A stretch of DNA of 64,000 nt, taken from CAYNRA01 sp046296415. Lineage in GTDB: Bacteria > Bacteroidota > Bacteroidia > Cytophagales > Spirosomataceae. Position 1 is the stretch's first letter. Each line of letters opens with the position of its first letter. The position numbers were made by a program, and so were the translations under genes. The notes below the pieces were generated by a model, which was not told where the DNA came from, ran no database searches, and saw only the letters and a list, made by a program, of their open reading frames with translations. Below, in pieces: positions 1 through 8,345 of the stretch. The stretch covers positions 124,001-188,000 of the forward strand of contig JBKBLN010000002.1 in the NCBI GenBank assembly GCA_046296415.1. The letters run 5' to 3'.

Positions 1-353
1 TCATCGGCAGTTCGAACGTATGCGGGAATTGATTGCAATCCAGCTAATTTAGAAGCCTGCAATCGACGCTCTCCCGAAATCAATTGATAGGCATTGGGAC
101 CTAATTGACGAACGGTGATAGGTTGGATGATTCCTTGAACCCGGATCGATTCAGAAAGCTCATGCAGGGCTTGTTGATCAAAATGAGTTCTGGGTTGATA
201 TGGATTGGTTTCTATGGCTAATACAGAGATCTCATTCACCGCATTTAGCTTTTCGGCTATGGGTTGGTTGGCGGATTCCTGTACCGTTTCTTGGTCGGTG
301 AGAAGAGCGCCTAAACCTCTTCCCAACCCAATTTTTTTATTTTTCGTTTGCAT
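1..353 (-). CDS. parB: Chromosome-partitioning protein ParB (3' part cut off by window edge)
   Basis: The first 117 codons of a ParB/Spo0J-family DNA-binding protein are visible, starting at the ATG whose complement is 351-353. The N-terminus has the usual basic start with KKIGLGRGLGALL, which in the family contacts ParA. It is followed by a linker and the ParB nuclease-like (CTP-binding) core with NPYQPR and GERR. The helix-turn-helix and dimerisation parts lie beyond the left edge. The gene follows parA with a 10-base gap, the classic parAB order. ParB is known to load on parS and organise the origin region, which fits the parS-like half-sites at 1204-1233. Identity is firm; only completeness is unknown. 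Confidence 0.93.
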   Translation of the reverse strand, partial: MQTKNKKIGLGRGLGALLTDQETVQESANQPIAEKLNAVNEISVLAIETNPYQPRTHFDQQALHELSESIRVQGIIQPITVRQLGPNAYQLISGERRLQASKLAGLQSIPAYVRTAD

Positions 354-363
354 AAAAAACGTA

Positions 364-1140
364 TTAATTGACCATCAGGTCGTTTTTCACGAGAATTTCC
401 TTGGCTAGATTCAGGTAACTGATCGCCCCTTTACTTTCGGCGTCTTGGGCAATGGTGGGGATTCCATAACTTGGGGATTCTGACAATCGAACATTGCGCG
501 GAATCAGGGTTTCAAACACCATATTTTTGAAGTGAGAGGTCACTTCATTGACGACTTGATTGGACAAACGAACGCGCATGTCGTACATCGTCAATAAAAT
601 GCCCTCGATGGTCAGGGAAGGATTCAACCGCTGCTGAATAATTTTTATAGTATTCAAAAGTTTGCCTAAACCTTCCAATGCGAAATACTCACATTGAACA
701 GGTACAATGACCGAGTCGGCAGCCGTTAAACTATTGATGACAATGAGACCCAAGGAAGGAGAGCAATCCAAAATAATAAAATCGAACTTTTCCTTCAAGG
801 GTGCCAACGCCTCTTTCATTTTTTCTTCACGATTGGGCAGGTGAATCATCTCAATTTCAGCACCGACCAAGTCGATATGAGAGGGCAAAAGGTATAAATT
901 AGGGAATTCGGTTTCGATCAAAATATCCTCAGGATTGACCTCTGAAACCATGCATTCGTAAATACTATTCTCGACCTCCTTTGGATTGAAACCCAAGCCT
1001 GAGGTGGCATTTGCCTGTGGATCTGCATCCACTATTAAGGTTTTAAACTCCAACGCGGCTAAGCTTGCAGCCAAGTTGATGGTGGTGGTGGTTTTTCCGA
1101 CTCCACCCTTCTGATTGGCAATGGCAATAATTTTACCCAT
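364..1140 (-). CDS. parA: Chromosome-partitioning ATPase ParA (Soj)
   Basis: This 258-residue protein is a cytoplasmic P-loop ATPase of the ParA/Soj/MinD class. The deviant Walker A KGGVGKTTT is at about residues 11-19, with DADPQANAT and DCSPSLG as the switch and Walker B-like segments. Length is normal for chromosomal ParA, without the N-terminal helix-turn-helix of plasmid type Ia proteins. It starts at ATG 1140 and is directly followed by parB. Together they segregate newly replicated origins. The 5' intergenic region carries parS-like half-sites and a DnaA box, suggesting autoregulation or closeness to oriC (inference). Confidence 0.96.
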   Translation of the reverse strand: MGKIIAIANQKGGVGKTTTTINLAASLAALEFKTLIVDADPQANATSGLGFNPKEVENSIYECMVSEVNPEDILIETEFPNLYLLPSHIDLVGAEIEMIHLPNREEKMKEALAPLKEKFDFIILDCSPSLGLIVINSLTAADSVIVPVQCEYFALEGLGKLLNTIKIIQQRLNPSLTIEGILLTMYDMRVRLSNQVVNEVTSHFKNMVFETLIPRNVRLSESPSYGIPTIAQDAESKGAISYLNLAKEILVKNDLMVN

Positions 1141-1203
1141 AATGCACTATACGATTTACCGTTTTCCAAAGTTCATACTTTCAAAGGAATTCACCAAATA
1201 AAA

Positions 1204-1246
1204 TGTTCCACGATGAAAGTAAAGTGTTCCACGATTGTGTGGATAA
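1204..1246. promoter_or_regulatory. Two parS-like half-sites and a consensus DnaA box
   Basis: TGTTCCACG occurs at 1204-1212 and again, as a direct repeat 21 bases on, at 1225-1233. It equals one arm of the known bacterial parS palindrome. Five bases further, TGTGGATAA at 1238-1246 is the exact complement of the DnaA box TTATCCACA. All lie in the parA 5' intergenic region. No full 16-base parS palindrome is seen, so ParB binding is inferred. Confidence 0.5.
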
Positions 1247-1363
1247 CTCTGGCTCTATTCACAATTTAGTTCGATATTCATCTGAAAGTTACTAAAGTTC
1301 TTTCTATTTTCCTCCTGATTATAAGAATATTACTCTAAATTGGCATTAAAATCATCAATCGAT

Positions 1364-2368
1364 ATGCGTAGAAAACTTCTTTATTTCTTAATCCCGGTTT
1401 TCGTATTGGTGGCCTTGTATAGGTTCGGGCCTGCTCCTGTCCCACCGACGGTTCCTGCACAACCACCGGTCGTTTCAGCCAATTTGACCGAATTGGAATC
1501 GTGGCTTCAGCAACGTGAAAAAAACACACCAGGCTTAAAAACCGGAAATGAAGCTCACCTTGTTTGGGCAGACTCCACCCAAAAAAAGAAAACGCCCGTG
1601 GCATTTGTGTACATTCATGGATTTTCAGCCAGTGGTGTGGAGGGGGAACCAGTTCATCGGGAAATAGCCAAGCGGTATAAGGCCAATTTATTTATCGCCC
1701 GACTTGCGGGCCATGGCCTAGACCTTGGGGATCAAACATTGGGTGATCTCACTGCCGACCAGATCCTAGCCTCTGCAGAAGAGGCTTTAGCCATCGGTAA
1801 ACAGATTGGCCAACAGGTGGTGGTTATTGGCACCTCCATGGGCGGGGCTTTGACCTTGTACTTGGCGGCACACCATCCTGAAATCAAATCCATCGTATTG
1901 TATTCTCCTTGCATCGAAATTTTTGATCCCAATGCGGCTTTGATCGACAACCCGTGGGGGCTGTACCTTGCCCAAATCATCAAAGGATCTGAATACAACG
2001 ACATTCAACCCGCCCACCCCCAACAAGGCGATTTTTGGAGTTTACACTACCGGCTTGAGGGTGTTCAGGCATTGCAGAATCTTCTGACCCATGTTATGGT
2101 ACCGGAAACCTTTCAAAAAGTCACATGCCCTGTATTCATGGGGTATTACTACCAAGATGAGGTTAATCAAGACAAAGTCGTGTCAGTACCCGCAATGTTG
2201 AAAATGTTTGAACAGCTTGGTAGTCAACAAAAGGTAAAAACGGCGTTTCCCACCACCAAAAACCACGTCCTGGCATCTTATGTATTATCTCAGGACTACC
2301 AGGTAGTACAACAGGGCACGAGCGACTTCCTAGACCCAATCCTACTTACTTCCACCGAGTCCAAATAG
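1364..2368 (+). CDS. Membrane-anchored alpha/beta hydrolase (carboxylesterase-like)
   Basis: A 334-residue alpha/beta-hydrolase-fold protein. I choose the ATG at 1364; an in-frame TTG at 1340 would only add a tail. An N-terminal hydrophobic helix (LLYFLIPVFVLVALY) anchors or exports it, followed by a Pro-rich linker. The oxyanion region YIHGFSASG and nucleophile elbow GTSMGG are clear. A C-terminal NHVL supplies the likely catalytic His, with an Asp in YYQDEV. The fold matches carboxylesterases and monoacylglycerol-lipase-like enzymes; the substrate cannot be told. It runs convergently into the next gene, overlapping by 23 bases at the 3' ends. Confidence 0.8.
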   Translation: MRRKLLYFLIPVFVLVALYRFGPAPVPPTVPAQPPVVSANLTELESWLQQREKNTPGLKTGNEAHLVWADSTQKKKTPVAFVYIHGFSASGVEGEPVHREIAKRYKANLFIARLAGHGLDLGDQTLGDLTADQILASAEEALAIGKQIGQQVVVIGTSMGGALTLYLAAHHPEIKSIVLYSPCIEIFDPNAALIDNPWGLYLAQIIKGSEYNDIQPAHPQQGDFWSLHYRLEGVQALQNLLTHVMVPETFQKVTCPVFMGYYYQDEVNQDKVVSVPAMLKMFEQLGSQQKVKTAFPTTKNHVLASYVLSQDYQVVQQGTSDFLDPILLTSTESK

Positions 2369-2693
2369 CTGACATTCCAAGCCAGGTACCAATCAGTGCC
2401 AAACCCAGTGATTCACGAGCCAGCTCAATAGCCTCGGTTTTCATAGTTAACGATTCCCCCCATACTCCCTCAAATACCGGGGGGAATTGTTCCCAAGCCC
2501 AAAAGTAAAAAAACAAGATAAGCCCAACCGACTCCCAACTCGCTTTGTAAGAAACGTCTGCGAAACGATATAAGTAATAGGCCGGTACCAGGTAGACGGG
2601 AATCCAAATGAAAGGATCTGGATCATTTATTTGAACCGCCGCAAATAAACAGCATACAATGGATCCAATCCATGAAAAATAACGGTGCGCCAT
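2346..2693 (-). CDS. Small membrane protein, TMEM220-like
   Basis: A 115-residue protein from ATG 2693 with about four hydrophobic segments. The motif VQINDPDPFIWIPVY near residue 20 resembles the transmembrane-220 family (known from animals and bacteria, function unknown). The frame stays open upstream to 3029, but that extension would run through the SRP RNA gene and its codons look random, so the short form is chosen. The gene overlaps the 3' end of the hydrolase gene on the other strand. Family assignment comes from motif memory; membrane location is clear. Confidence 0.65.
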   Translation of the reverse strand: MAHRYFSWIGSIVCCLFAAVQINDPDPFIWIPVYLVPAYYLYRFADVSYKASWESVGLILFFYFWAWEQFPPVFEGVWGESLTMKTEAIELARESLGLALIGTWLGMSAIWTRWK

Positions 2694-2851
2694 GTGATTA
2701 AATTTGTTCAAATGTACATAACCCAATGGAATTATCAAGGAAGCCGTTCTTCGAAAAGGTTTACGATTGATTTCAACGACAGGTAGATGCCTGAAAATCA
2801 GACACTCCATTCGAATCTTGAGTACTCTCCGTAGAAAATTGGTAAAAACAG

Positions 2852-2882
2852 CTTGTAATTCCTCAAAAAGCTTGTACTTTTG
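2852..2882 (+). promoter_or_regulatory. Promoter of SRP RNA
   Basis: A -7 box TACTTTTG at 2875-2882 fits the Bacteroidota consensus TAnnTTTG. A -33-like CTTG at 2852-2855 lies 19 bases upstream. The first base of the SRP RNA stem follows 5 bases after the box, where transcription should start. Confidence 0.75.
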
Positions 2883-2886
2883 TGGT

Positions 2887-2973
2887 GGCAAATTACCAGC
2901 TCCTGCTGAACCCCCCAGGACCGGAAGGTAGCAAGGGTAGGTGGTCGTAGCGGTGAATTTGCCTTTTTTTTTT
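2887..2973 (+). ncRNA. ffs: Signal recognition particle RNA (4.5S, small bacterial type) with terminator
   Basis: The conserved SRP domain IV apical core is plain: CCAGGACCGGAAGGTAGCA with the GGAA tetraloop, followed by the AGGGTAGGTGG side. The ends pair as GGCAAATT (2887-2894) with AATTTGCC (2956-2963), giving a hairpin of about 77 nt. A run of ten T (2964-2973) ends the transcript. The RNA works with Ffh to target nascent membrane proteins. It is a single hairpin without the Alu domain, as usual outside Firmicutes. Confidence 0.93.
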
Positions 2974-3009
2974 GCTACAAATCCATTCTCACCCATAATT
3001 TTCTCTCTC

Positions 3010-3663
3010 ATGAAGTTTTTTATCGACACAGCTAGTCTGAAAGAAATTCAAGAAGCCCAAGATTTAGGAGTTCTCGATGGGGTTACCACCAATCCTTCCT
3101 TGATGGCCAAAGAAGGTATTCCAGCCTCTGGGGTGGTGGCGCATTATAAAGCTATTTGCGATATTGTCACCGGAGATGTCAGTGCGGAAGTTATTTCCAC
3201 CGACTATGAAGGCATGATTCGTGAGGGAGAAGAACTTGTCAAAATATCTGATCAAATCGTGGTAAAGGTTCCGATGATCAAAGACGGGGTAAAAGCCATT
3301 AAGTATTTTTCAGAAAGAGGAATTCGCACCAACTGTACTTTAGTGTTTTCAGCCGGACAAGCCTTGTTAGCAGCCAAAGCTGGGGCTACGTATGTGTCTC
3401 CCTTCCTTGGTCGTCTTGATGATATTTCCACCGACGGAATGCAGCTAATCGAAGATATTCGACTGATCTACGATAATTATGGTTACCAAACTGAGATCTT
3501 AGCGGCCTCTGTTCGACACCCAATGCACATTTTGGCATGCGCCAAAATTGGTGCGGATGTCATGACCGGCCCCCTATCGGCCATGTTGGCATTGTTGAAC
3601 CATCCATTAACCGACATCGGTCTAGCTAAATTCTTAGCCGATCATGCCAAAGTAAATGGGTAA
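3010..3663 (+). CDS. Transaldolase / fructose-6-phosphate aldolase family (TalC/FSA type)
   Basis: A 217-residue cytoplasmic (beta/alpha)8-barrel of the small transaldolase subfamily. It begins MKFFIDTASLKEI, with GVTTNPSLM, the Schiff-base lysine in VVKVPM, and the late ASVRHPMH segment. The length of about 217 is typical for MipB/TalC/FSA and much shorter than classical TalB. It acts either in the non-oxidative pentose phosphate pathway or as a fructose-6-phosphate aldolase; sequence alone does not settle which. The start is ATG 3010; upstream in-frame codons overlap the SRP RNA terminator. A terminator follows at 3685-3731, so it is probably monocistronic. Confidence 0.92.
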   Translation: MKFFIDTASLKEIQEAQDLGVLDGVTTNPSLMAKEGIPASGVVAHYKAICDIVTGDVSAEVISTDYEGMIREGEELVKISDQIVVKVPMIKDGVKAIKYFSERGIRTNCTLVFSAGQALLAAKAGATYVSPFLGRLDDISTDGMQLIEDIRLIYDNYGYQTEILAASVRHPMHILACAKIGADVMTGPLSAMLALLNHPLTDIGLAKFLADHAKVNG

Positions 3664-3684
3664 TTCTTTTTGGTAATCCTTTAG

Positions 3685-3731
3685 AATCCTCGACAATTCT
3701 GAAATTTTCAGCTCTGTCGAGGATTTTTTTA
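3685..3731 (+). terminator. Rho-independent terminator after transaldolase
   Basis: A perfect 11-bp stem AATCCTCGACA (3685-3695) / TGTCGAGGATT (3715-3725) is followed by a T run. Confidence 0.85.
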
Positions 3732-3795
3732 TTTAATTTGGCCTTATCTTCATTTGTTTCTGAAAGCATTCAATTGTCATTGAGCCCTACATTGC

Positions 3796-4479
3796 ATGGA
3801 AAAACCCATAATTTCGCTAAACAAGGCCGTTATTCAGCAAAAAGCCAATCGCATATTGGAGGATGTCACATTTGATGTACATCCAGGTGAATTTGTTTAC
3901 ATCATCGGAAAAACGGGAAGTGGCAAATCCTCTTTGCTAAAAACCTTGTATGCCGATTTATGGCTGGAGGAAGGGGAAGGTCATGTCGTTGATTTCTCTC
4001 TTCCAACTTTGAACCGAAAAGAAATCCCCTTTTTACGACGAAAGATGGGAATTGTCTTTCAGGATTTTCAATTGTTGGGTGACCGGACCGTCGAAAAGAA
4101 CCTACTCTTCTTTATGAGTGCCATGGGTTGGACGGATTCCGTGGCGATGAAAAATCGAATGATGGAGGTATTGGACCGTGTACAATTAAGCCACTTGACA
4201 CAGAAAATGCCCCATCAAATATCAGGCGGAGAGCAACAACGCATTGCCATTGCCCGTGCCCTTCTTAATCAACCCAGTCTTTTATTAGCGGATGAGCCCA
4301 CAGGTAATTTAGATCCAGACACATCAAAAGAAATCATGCGTTTGTTTATGGAGATCAACGAAACCCTCGGGATGGCGGTTGTCATGGCTACCCATGATTT
4401 TGCTTTGATCGAAAAATTTCCATTCCGAACATTGCATTGTGCCAATGGAAAAGTGCAGGAGATCACCAAAAACCTGTGA
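3796..4479 (+). CDS. ftsE: Cell-division ABC ATPase FtsE
   Basis: A 227-residue ABC ATPase with Walker A GKTGSGKSS (residues 38-46), Q-loop FQDFQLL, signature SGGEQQR, Walker B LLLADEPTG and switch His in ATHD. Size and the RRKMGIVFQDFQLL stretch match FtsE, the cytoplasmic partner of FtsX that controls peptidoglycan hydrolases at the septum. FtsX is not adjacent here; in many Bacteroidota the two genes are apart. A TACATTG close to the -7 consensus ends 2 bases before the ATG. The 3' end overlaps the convergent next gene by 17 bases. Confidence 0.9.
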   Translation: MEKPIISLNKAVIQQKANRILEDVTFDVHPGEFVYIIGKTGSGKSSLLKTLYADLWLEEGEGHVVDFSLPTLNRKEIPFLRRKMGIVFQDFQLLGDRTVEKNLLFFMSAMGWTDSVAMKNRMMEVLDRVQLSHLTQKMPHQISGGEQQRIAIARALLNQPSLLLADEPTGNLDPDTSKEIMRLFMEINETLGMAVVMATHDFALIEKFPFRTLHCANGKVQEITKNL

Positions 4480-5146
4480 TTGATAAAGTTAATTTTTGAT
4501 GAGATAATGACCGAATTTGTCTTCGAAATGTGATATTTCCATCGGAAAAAATTTGGGTTGTATTCCGATTCACCCACGACAATCCATCGGATTGGAACAC
4601 ATGCCAAGTCAAATCAAGATATACGGGGGCATGGTGGGTACGGTCCCAACGTTTACCAAGGCCTAGCCCGGCTTGGTAGGTAAATCCAAGTGCATTTTGG
4701 CCTTCCAATCTCACCACTTCCTCGGAGAGCTGTTCGTAAATTCCGGAAGAGTACAGGCCTGGCCCTACACCTACATCTAGAAAAGGATTCCATTTGGATG
4801 GCCATACAATGGGGCGATAACGGCCGAGGGCCTGAAGCCAATATACATTGTGAGTGCGATAGAAATTGCCGGAAATAGCGGAAGTCACGGCGTCACGACC
4901 CAAACCGATGTACCCACCACCTACACCGATCATCACCGGTGCATTTCTTTTTTCCTTGGCTGTGGGATTCCACAAGACGGCTCCATCCAAATGGAAAAAC
5001 GGGCCTGCTGGTGCTTGGTATCCTTTCCAAAGTCCTTGAGGTACCGATAAACCCAACCCAAATGAATAACTCCCCCGATCATAGAACGAGGGAGTTTCCT
5101 GGCATATAGCCGAAAAAGATAGTAAGATGAAGACCCAAAAGCGCAT
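4463..5146 (-). CDS. Secreted protein, probable outer-membrane beta-barrel
   Basis: A 227-residue protein with a short signal peptide (MRFWVFILLSFSAICQ). Its body alternates aromatic and polar residues (YSFGLGLSVPQGLW, FTYQAGLGLGKRW, DLTWHVFQ) and ends in a hydrophobic/aromatic residue, as expected for a small outer-membrane barrel. No named family is recognised. The gene lies 4 bases downstream of porX on the same strand, so it is probably cotranscribed, which would fit an envelope role. Barrel topology is inferred from residue pattern only. Confidence 0.65.
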   Translation of the reverse strand: MRFWVFILLSFSAICQETPSFYDRGSYSFGLGLSVPQGLWKGYQAPAGPFFHLDGAVLWNPTAKEKRNAPVMIGVGGGYIGLGRDAVTSAISGNFYRTHNVYWLQALGRYRPIVWPSKWNPFLDVGVGPGLYSSGIYEQLSEEVVRLEGQNALGFTYQAGLGLGKRWDRTHHAPVYLDLTWHVFQSDGLSWVNRNTTQIFSDGNITFRRQIRSLSHQKLTLSITGFW

Positions 5147-5150
5147 GATT

Positions 5151-6716
5151 TTATTTTGCTTTTAGCACCACAAACGGGATGATCATTTCTTCCAATGATA
5201 CGCCACCGTGCTGAAACGTATCTCGGTAATGACTCACATAATAATTATAATTATTAGGATAGGCAAAGAAATAATCCTCGGTGGTAAAGAAGTACGAAGT
5301 CGAAATATTTGGCTTTGGAAGACCGTAATTCTCAGGCTTACGGACCTCAATTACATGATCCCTTTTGTCATCTAAATTTAAGTTTTTCCCTTGTTTATAC
5401 CGTAAATTGGTATTGACATTGCGATCGCCCACAATTCGCTTGGGATTTCGAACCCGCACCATACCATGATCTGTTGTAATGATCAGGCGACCTTTGGCAT
5501 CAGCTACCTTTTGAAGGAACTCCAGCAAAGTAGAATGCTGTAACCAAGACCTGGAAATAGACCGATAGGCGGCCTCATCTGGGGCCAATTCCTTGATCAT
5601 CGCCATGTCAGTACGGGCATGCGAAAGCATATCGACGAAATTATATACCGTCACGATCAGGTCGTTTTTGAGGAGGTTACGGAAATTATCCACCACCGAT
5701 TTTCCCTGGGCTGCCGAAATGATTTTATGGTAAGAAAATTTAAACGGAAGCCGCGCACGATCCAACTGACGTTTCAAAAATTCCTCTTCGTGGTTATTCA
5801 GGGATTCCTCGTTTTCTCCTTCATCATTAACCCAAATGTCCGGATGATATTTTGACATTTCGAGCGGAGTCATGCCCGAGAAAATGGCATTTCGGGCATA
5901 GGATGTGGCCGTTGGAAGAATCGAGTAATAGGTATCTTGTTGCTCAATGGAGAAATAGTCGGTAATGATATCCTGCATCGCCTTCCATTGGTCATACCGC
6001 AAGTTGTCAATCAAAACGAAAAAGGTAGGTTTACCCTCCTCCAATAAGGGAAACACTTTTTTGCGCATTAATTGGTGCGAAAGGACTGGGCGCTCGGCTT
6101 TAGGATCGCTCATCCACGATTCATAATGTTCTTCGATGAATTTGGTGAAATAGCTATTGGCTTCCGCTTTTTGCATCTCCAAGACTTGCTCCATCGATTT
6201 ATCTTGGGCCTGATCCAATTCTATCTCCCAATAGGTCAGCCGTTTAAAAATTTCCATCCATTCCTCAAAACCAATGCGGTCGTTGTATTGCATGGCAATA
6301 TTCCGAAAATCTTGCTGGTATCCCGAGTTGGTCTTCATGGATACCAATCGCTTGTTGTCAAGTATTTTTTTCACTGACAACAAAATTTGATTTGGATTGA
6401 GAGGTTTGATGAGGTAATCGGCGATTTTGGAACCGATGGCTTCCTCCATGATTTTTTCCTCTTCCGATTTGGTAATCATGACAATGGGTACATCATCATC
6501 GATCATTTTGATCTGAGCCAAGGTCTCCAAGCCGGTCATACCTGGCATCATTTCATCTAAGAATATAAGGTCAAATTTATCTTTCTGGACCGCGTCTAGG
6601 GCATCGGCACCACTGGGTAGTGGAAGCACATCATATCCTTTACTCTCAAGAAACACGATGTAGGGTTTCAATAAATCTATTTCGTCGTCTGCCCACAAAA
6701 TCTTATAACGCTGCAT
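5151..6716 (-). CDS. porX: Type IX secretion regulator PorX (receiver-PglZ response regulator)
   Basis: A 521-residue two-domain regulator. Residues 1-125 form a CheY-like receiver with the acidic pocket DDE (10-12), phosphoacceptor D54 in FLDEMMPG, and the lysine in DYLIKPLN. The C-terminal part is a PglZ/alkaline-phosphatase-like domain with LIDNLRYDQW, IFSGMTPLEM and TTDHGMVRV, the metal-binding motifs of the fold. This architecture is diagnostic of PorX, which with PorY controls the T9SS in Bacteroidota and whose PglZ domain is a zinc-dependent phosphodiesterase on oligonucleotides. No porY is next to it. It fits the type-B cargo-like protein encoded at 53033-54241. Confidence 0.95.
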   Translation of the reverse strand: MQRYKILWADDEIDLLKPYIVFLESKGYDVLPLPSGADALDAVQKDKFDLIFLDEMMPGMTGLETLAQIKMIDDDVPIVMITKSEEEKIMEEAIGSKIADYLIKPLNPNQILLSVKKILDNKRLVSMKTNSGYQQDFRNIAMQYNDRIGFEEWMEIFKRLTYWEIELDQAQDKSMEQVLEMQKAEANSYFTKFIEEHYESWMSDPKAERPVLSHQLMRKKVFPLLEEGKPTFFVLIDNLRYDQWKAMQDIITDYFSIEQQDTYYSILPTATSYARNAIFSGMTPLEMSKYHPDIWVNDEGENEESLNNHEEEFLKRQLDRARLPFKFSYHKIISAAQGKSVVDNFRNLLKNDLIVTVYNFVDMLSHARTDMAMIKELAPDEAAYRSISRSWLQHSTLLEFLQKVADAKGRLIITTDHGMVRVRNPKRIVGDRNVNTNLRYKQGKNLNLDDKRDHVIEVRKPENYGLPKPNISTSYFFTTEDYFFAYPNNYNYYVSHYRDTFQHGGVSLEEMIIPFVVLKAK

Positions 6717-6760
6717 GAAGTTTTCTTTAATGAGGTAACGGTCAAACTAAGTTAAGATTG

Positions 6761-7504
6761 TTATTCTCCCCGTAAATAGGCTTTTACTTTTTCTAGATCA
6801 TCGGGATGATCTACCCCAATGGAACGAAGTTCGGTTTCAACTAAGTTGATTTTATACCCAAAACCAAGCCAACGGAGTTGCTCTAACTTTTCTAAATTTT
6901 CCAATTGAGACACCGGAATTTTAACCACCTGCTCCAGAATATCCGTACGGAATGCATACACTCCCACATGGCGGTAGTATTTGGCATGATCCAACCAATT
7001 TTCGATGGGATAGTCTCGCTGGAAAGGAATGGCTTGCCGACTAAAGTACAATGCTTGTTTGCGCATGGTAGACACCACCTTCACCACATTGGGATCCAAT
7101 AGTTCATTGAGCTGATCGATGGGATTCATTAAGGTGGCAATCTCGGTTTTGTAATCCAAGACTTTAATCAAATCTTCCAGAACCTCCGGATGGATGCAGG
7201 GTTCATCGCCTTGAACGTTGATAACGTAGTCGAACTCCCCACCCATTTTAGCCAAGGCTTCGGCACATCGGTCGGTTCCACTTGGTAAATCGGGGTCTGT
7301 CAAAACTCCTAGTGCACCAAAAGATGAAATATGCTCCAGCACTTTGGGATGATCGGTAGCAATCAGAATTTGATGGATACCTTGAACAAGAGAAACCTGC
7401 TCATAAACACGTTGGATCATGGATTTGCCCTCAATATCGACCAAGATCTTCTCTGGAAATCGGGATGAGGCCAAGCGAGCAGGAATGATGGCAATGATTT
7501 TCAT
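6761..7504 (-). CDS. kdsB: 3-deoxy-manno-octulosonate cytidylyltransferase (CMP-KDO synthetase)
   Basis: A 247-residue nucleotidyltransferase that activates KDO with CTP for LPS inner-core synthesis in the cytoplasm. The N-terminus IPARLASSRFPEK is the CTP-binding signature. NVQGDEPCI, TLMNPI and YYRHVGVYAFR are further family motifs. Length matches E. coli KdsB. It starts at ATG 7504 with a TAAATTTG -7 box at 7556-7563 and lies 44 bases before porX on the same strand. It supports a Gram-negative envelope with KDO-containing LPS. Confidence 0.96.
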   Translation of the reverse strand: MKIIAIIPARLASSRFPEKILVDIEGKSMIQRVYEQVSLVQGIHQILIATDHPKVLEHISSFGALGVLTDPDLPSGTDRCAEALAKMGGEFDYVINVQGDEPCIHPEVLEDLIKVLDYKTEIATLMNPIDQLNELLDPNVVKVVSTMRKQALYFSRQAIPFQRDYPIENWLDHAKYYRHVGVYAFRTDILEQVVKIPVSQLENLEKLEQLRWLGFGYKINLVETELRSIGVDHPDDLEKVKAYLRGE

Positions 7505-7555
7505 AAGTGATTGAAAAATCGAACCAAACGATTAATGTGTGGTTTTAATTGTGCA

Positions 7556-7563
7556 CAAATTTA
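7556..7563 (-). promoter_or_regulatory. -7 box of kdsB promoter
   Basis: On the minus strand TAAATTTG matches TAnnTTTG, about 52 bases before the kdsB ATG. No good -33 box was seen. Confidence 0.45.
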
Positions 7564-7592
7564 GGTAATTTCCCTAGTAAAACCGAAGTCTT

Positions 7593-8345
7593 ATGAAAGT
7601 CCTTCTTCTAGTCCTTTGTTTGGGTGTTTCTTGGGTTACTCACGGCCAGATTTATAATTTTAATCCCACGACATCCTATTTCATGGATAAAGTAAAAATT
7701 GCTTCCAATGAAGACTCGAAGATTGAAATTCGGAATCGAGATACCGTACTGATTGCTCGGTTTGAATACATCAATCCTCAAAATCAGGCCAGACAATTTT
7801 CAGAAAAGGTTTATTTGGGTACTCCCTATTGGAGAAATGGATGGTTTACTACCCATTTGGAATTGGTCAATTCAAAACCGATTAAAGGTATCATGGCCTT
7901 TAATCTTCAGCAACAAAAAGTTTATTTCACGAATACAGCGGATAAAGCGGCTCAGGAAGTCAAGCCCGATCGATTTGTATTGTTGGGCACCACTTTTACT
8001 AAGGGACCTGATGACCGTTATTATGAAATTTTGGAAGAATCTGGACCATGGAAAGCCTTGAAGAAGTTTTCTTGTGATTATTCTCCACTCAAGCCGGCAG
8101 AACGATCCGGATATGAGATTTCAGGCGGGGAATTCGAAGGAGAATTCAAGAAAAAAGTGGATTACTTCTTACAATGCAACGAAAAAATTGTTCGAATCCG
8201 TAAGGGGAGTAAGTGGACTAAGGATTTAGGTGAGCACCAAATGATATTGGACCAATGGATAAAAAAGTCGGGAGGGAACTTGCAATCTGACCTTCAAGTT
8301 AAATCGTTGGTCAAACACCTAGGTTCTCTCCCGAAAATCGATTAA
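7593..8345 (+). CDS. Secreted protein of unknown function
   Basis: A 250-residue protein with a signal peptide (VLLLVLCLGVSWVTHGQ, cleavage probably after HG). The mature part is soluble, rich in Lys and aromatic residues, with no recognised domain; DRYYEILEESGPWKALKKF and CDYSPLKPAERSGYE are its most distinctive stretches. Two Cys (CDYS, LQCNEK) could form a disulfide outside the cytoplasm. It is divergent from kdsB and its stop overlaps hslU's by 4 bases. The ATG at 7593 directly precedes the signal peptide. Function unknown. Confidence 0.7.
   Translation: MKVLLLVLCLGVSWVTHGQIYNFNPTTSYFMDKVKIASNEDSKIEIRNRDTVLIARFEYINPQNQARQFSEKVYLGTPYWRNGWFTTHLELVNSKPIKGIMAFNLQQQKVYFTNTADKAAQEVKPDRFVLLGTTFTKGPDDRYYEILEESGPWKALKKFSCDYSPLKPAERSGYEISGGEFEGEFKKKVDYFLQCNEKIVRIRKGSKWTKDLGEHQMILDQWIKKSGGNLQSDLQVKSLVKHLGSLPKID

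Noticed and set aside
2346..3029. A 227-codon open frame on the minus strand extending the small membrane gene upstream
   Set aside because: The extra part runs antisense through the SRP RNA and its promoter and has no protein-like composition; the start at 2693 is retained.
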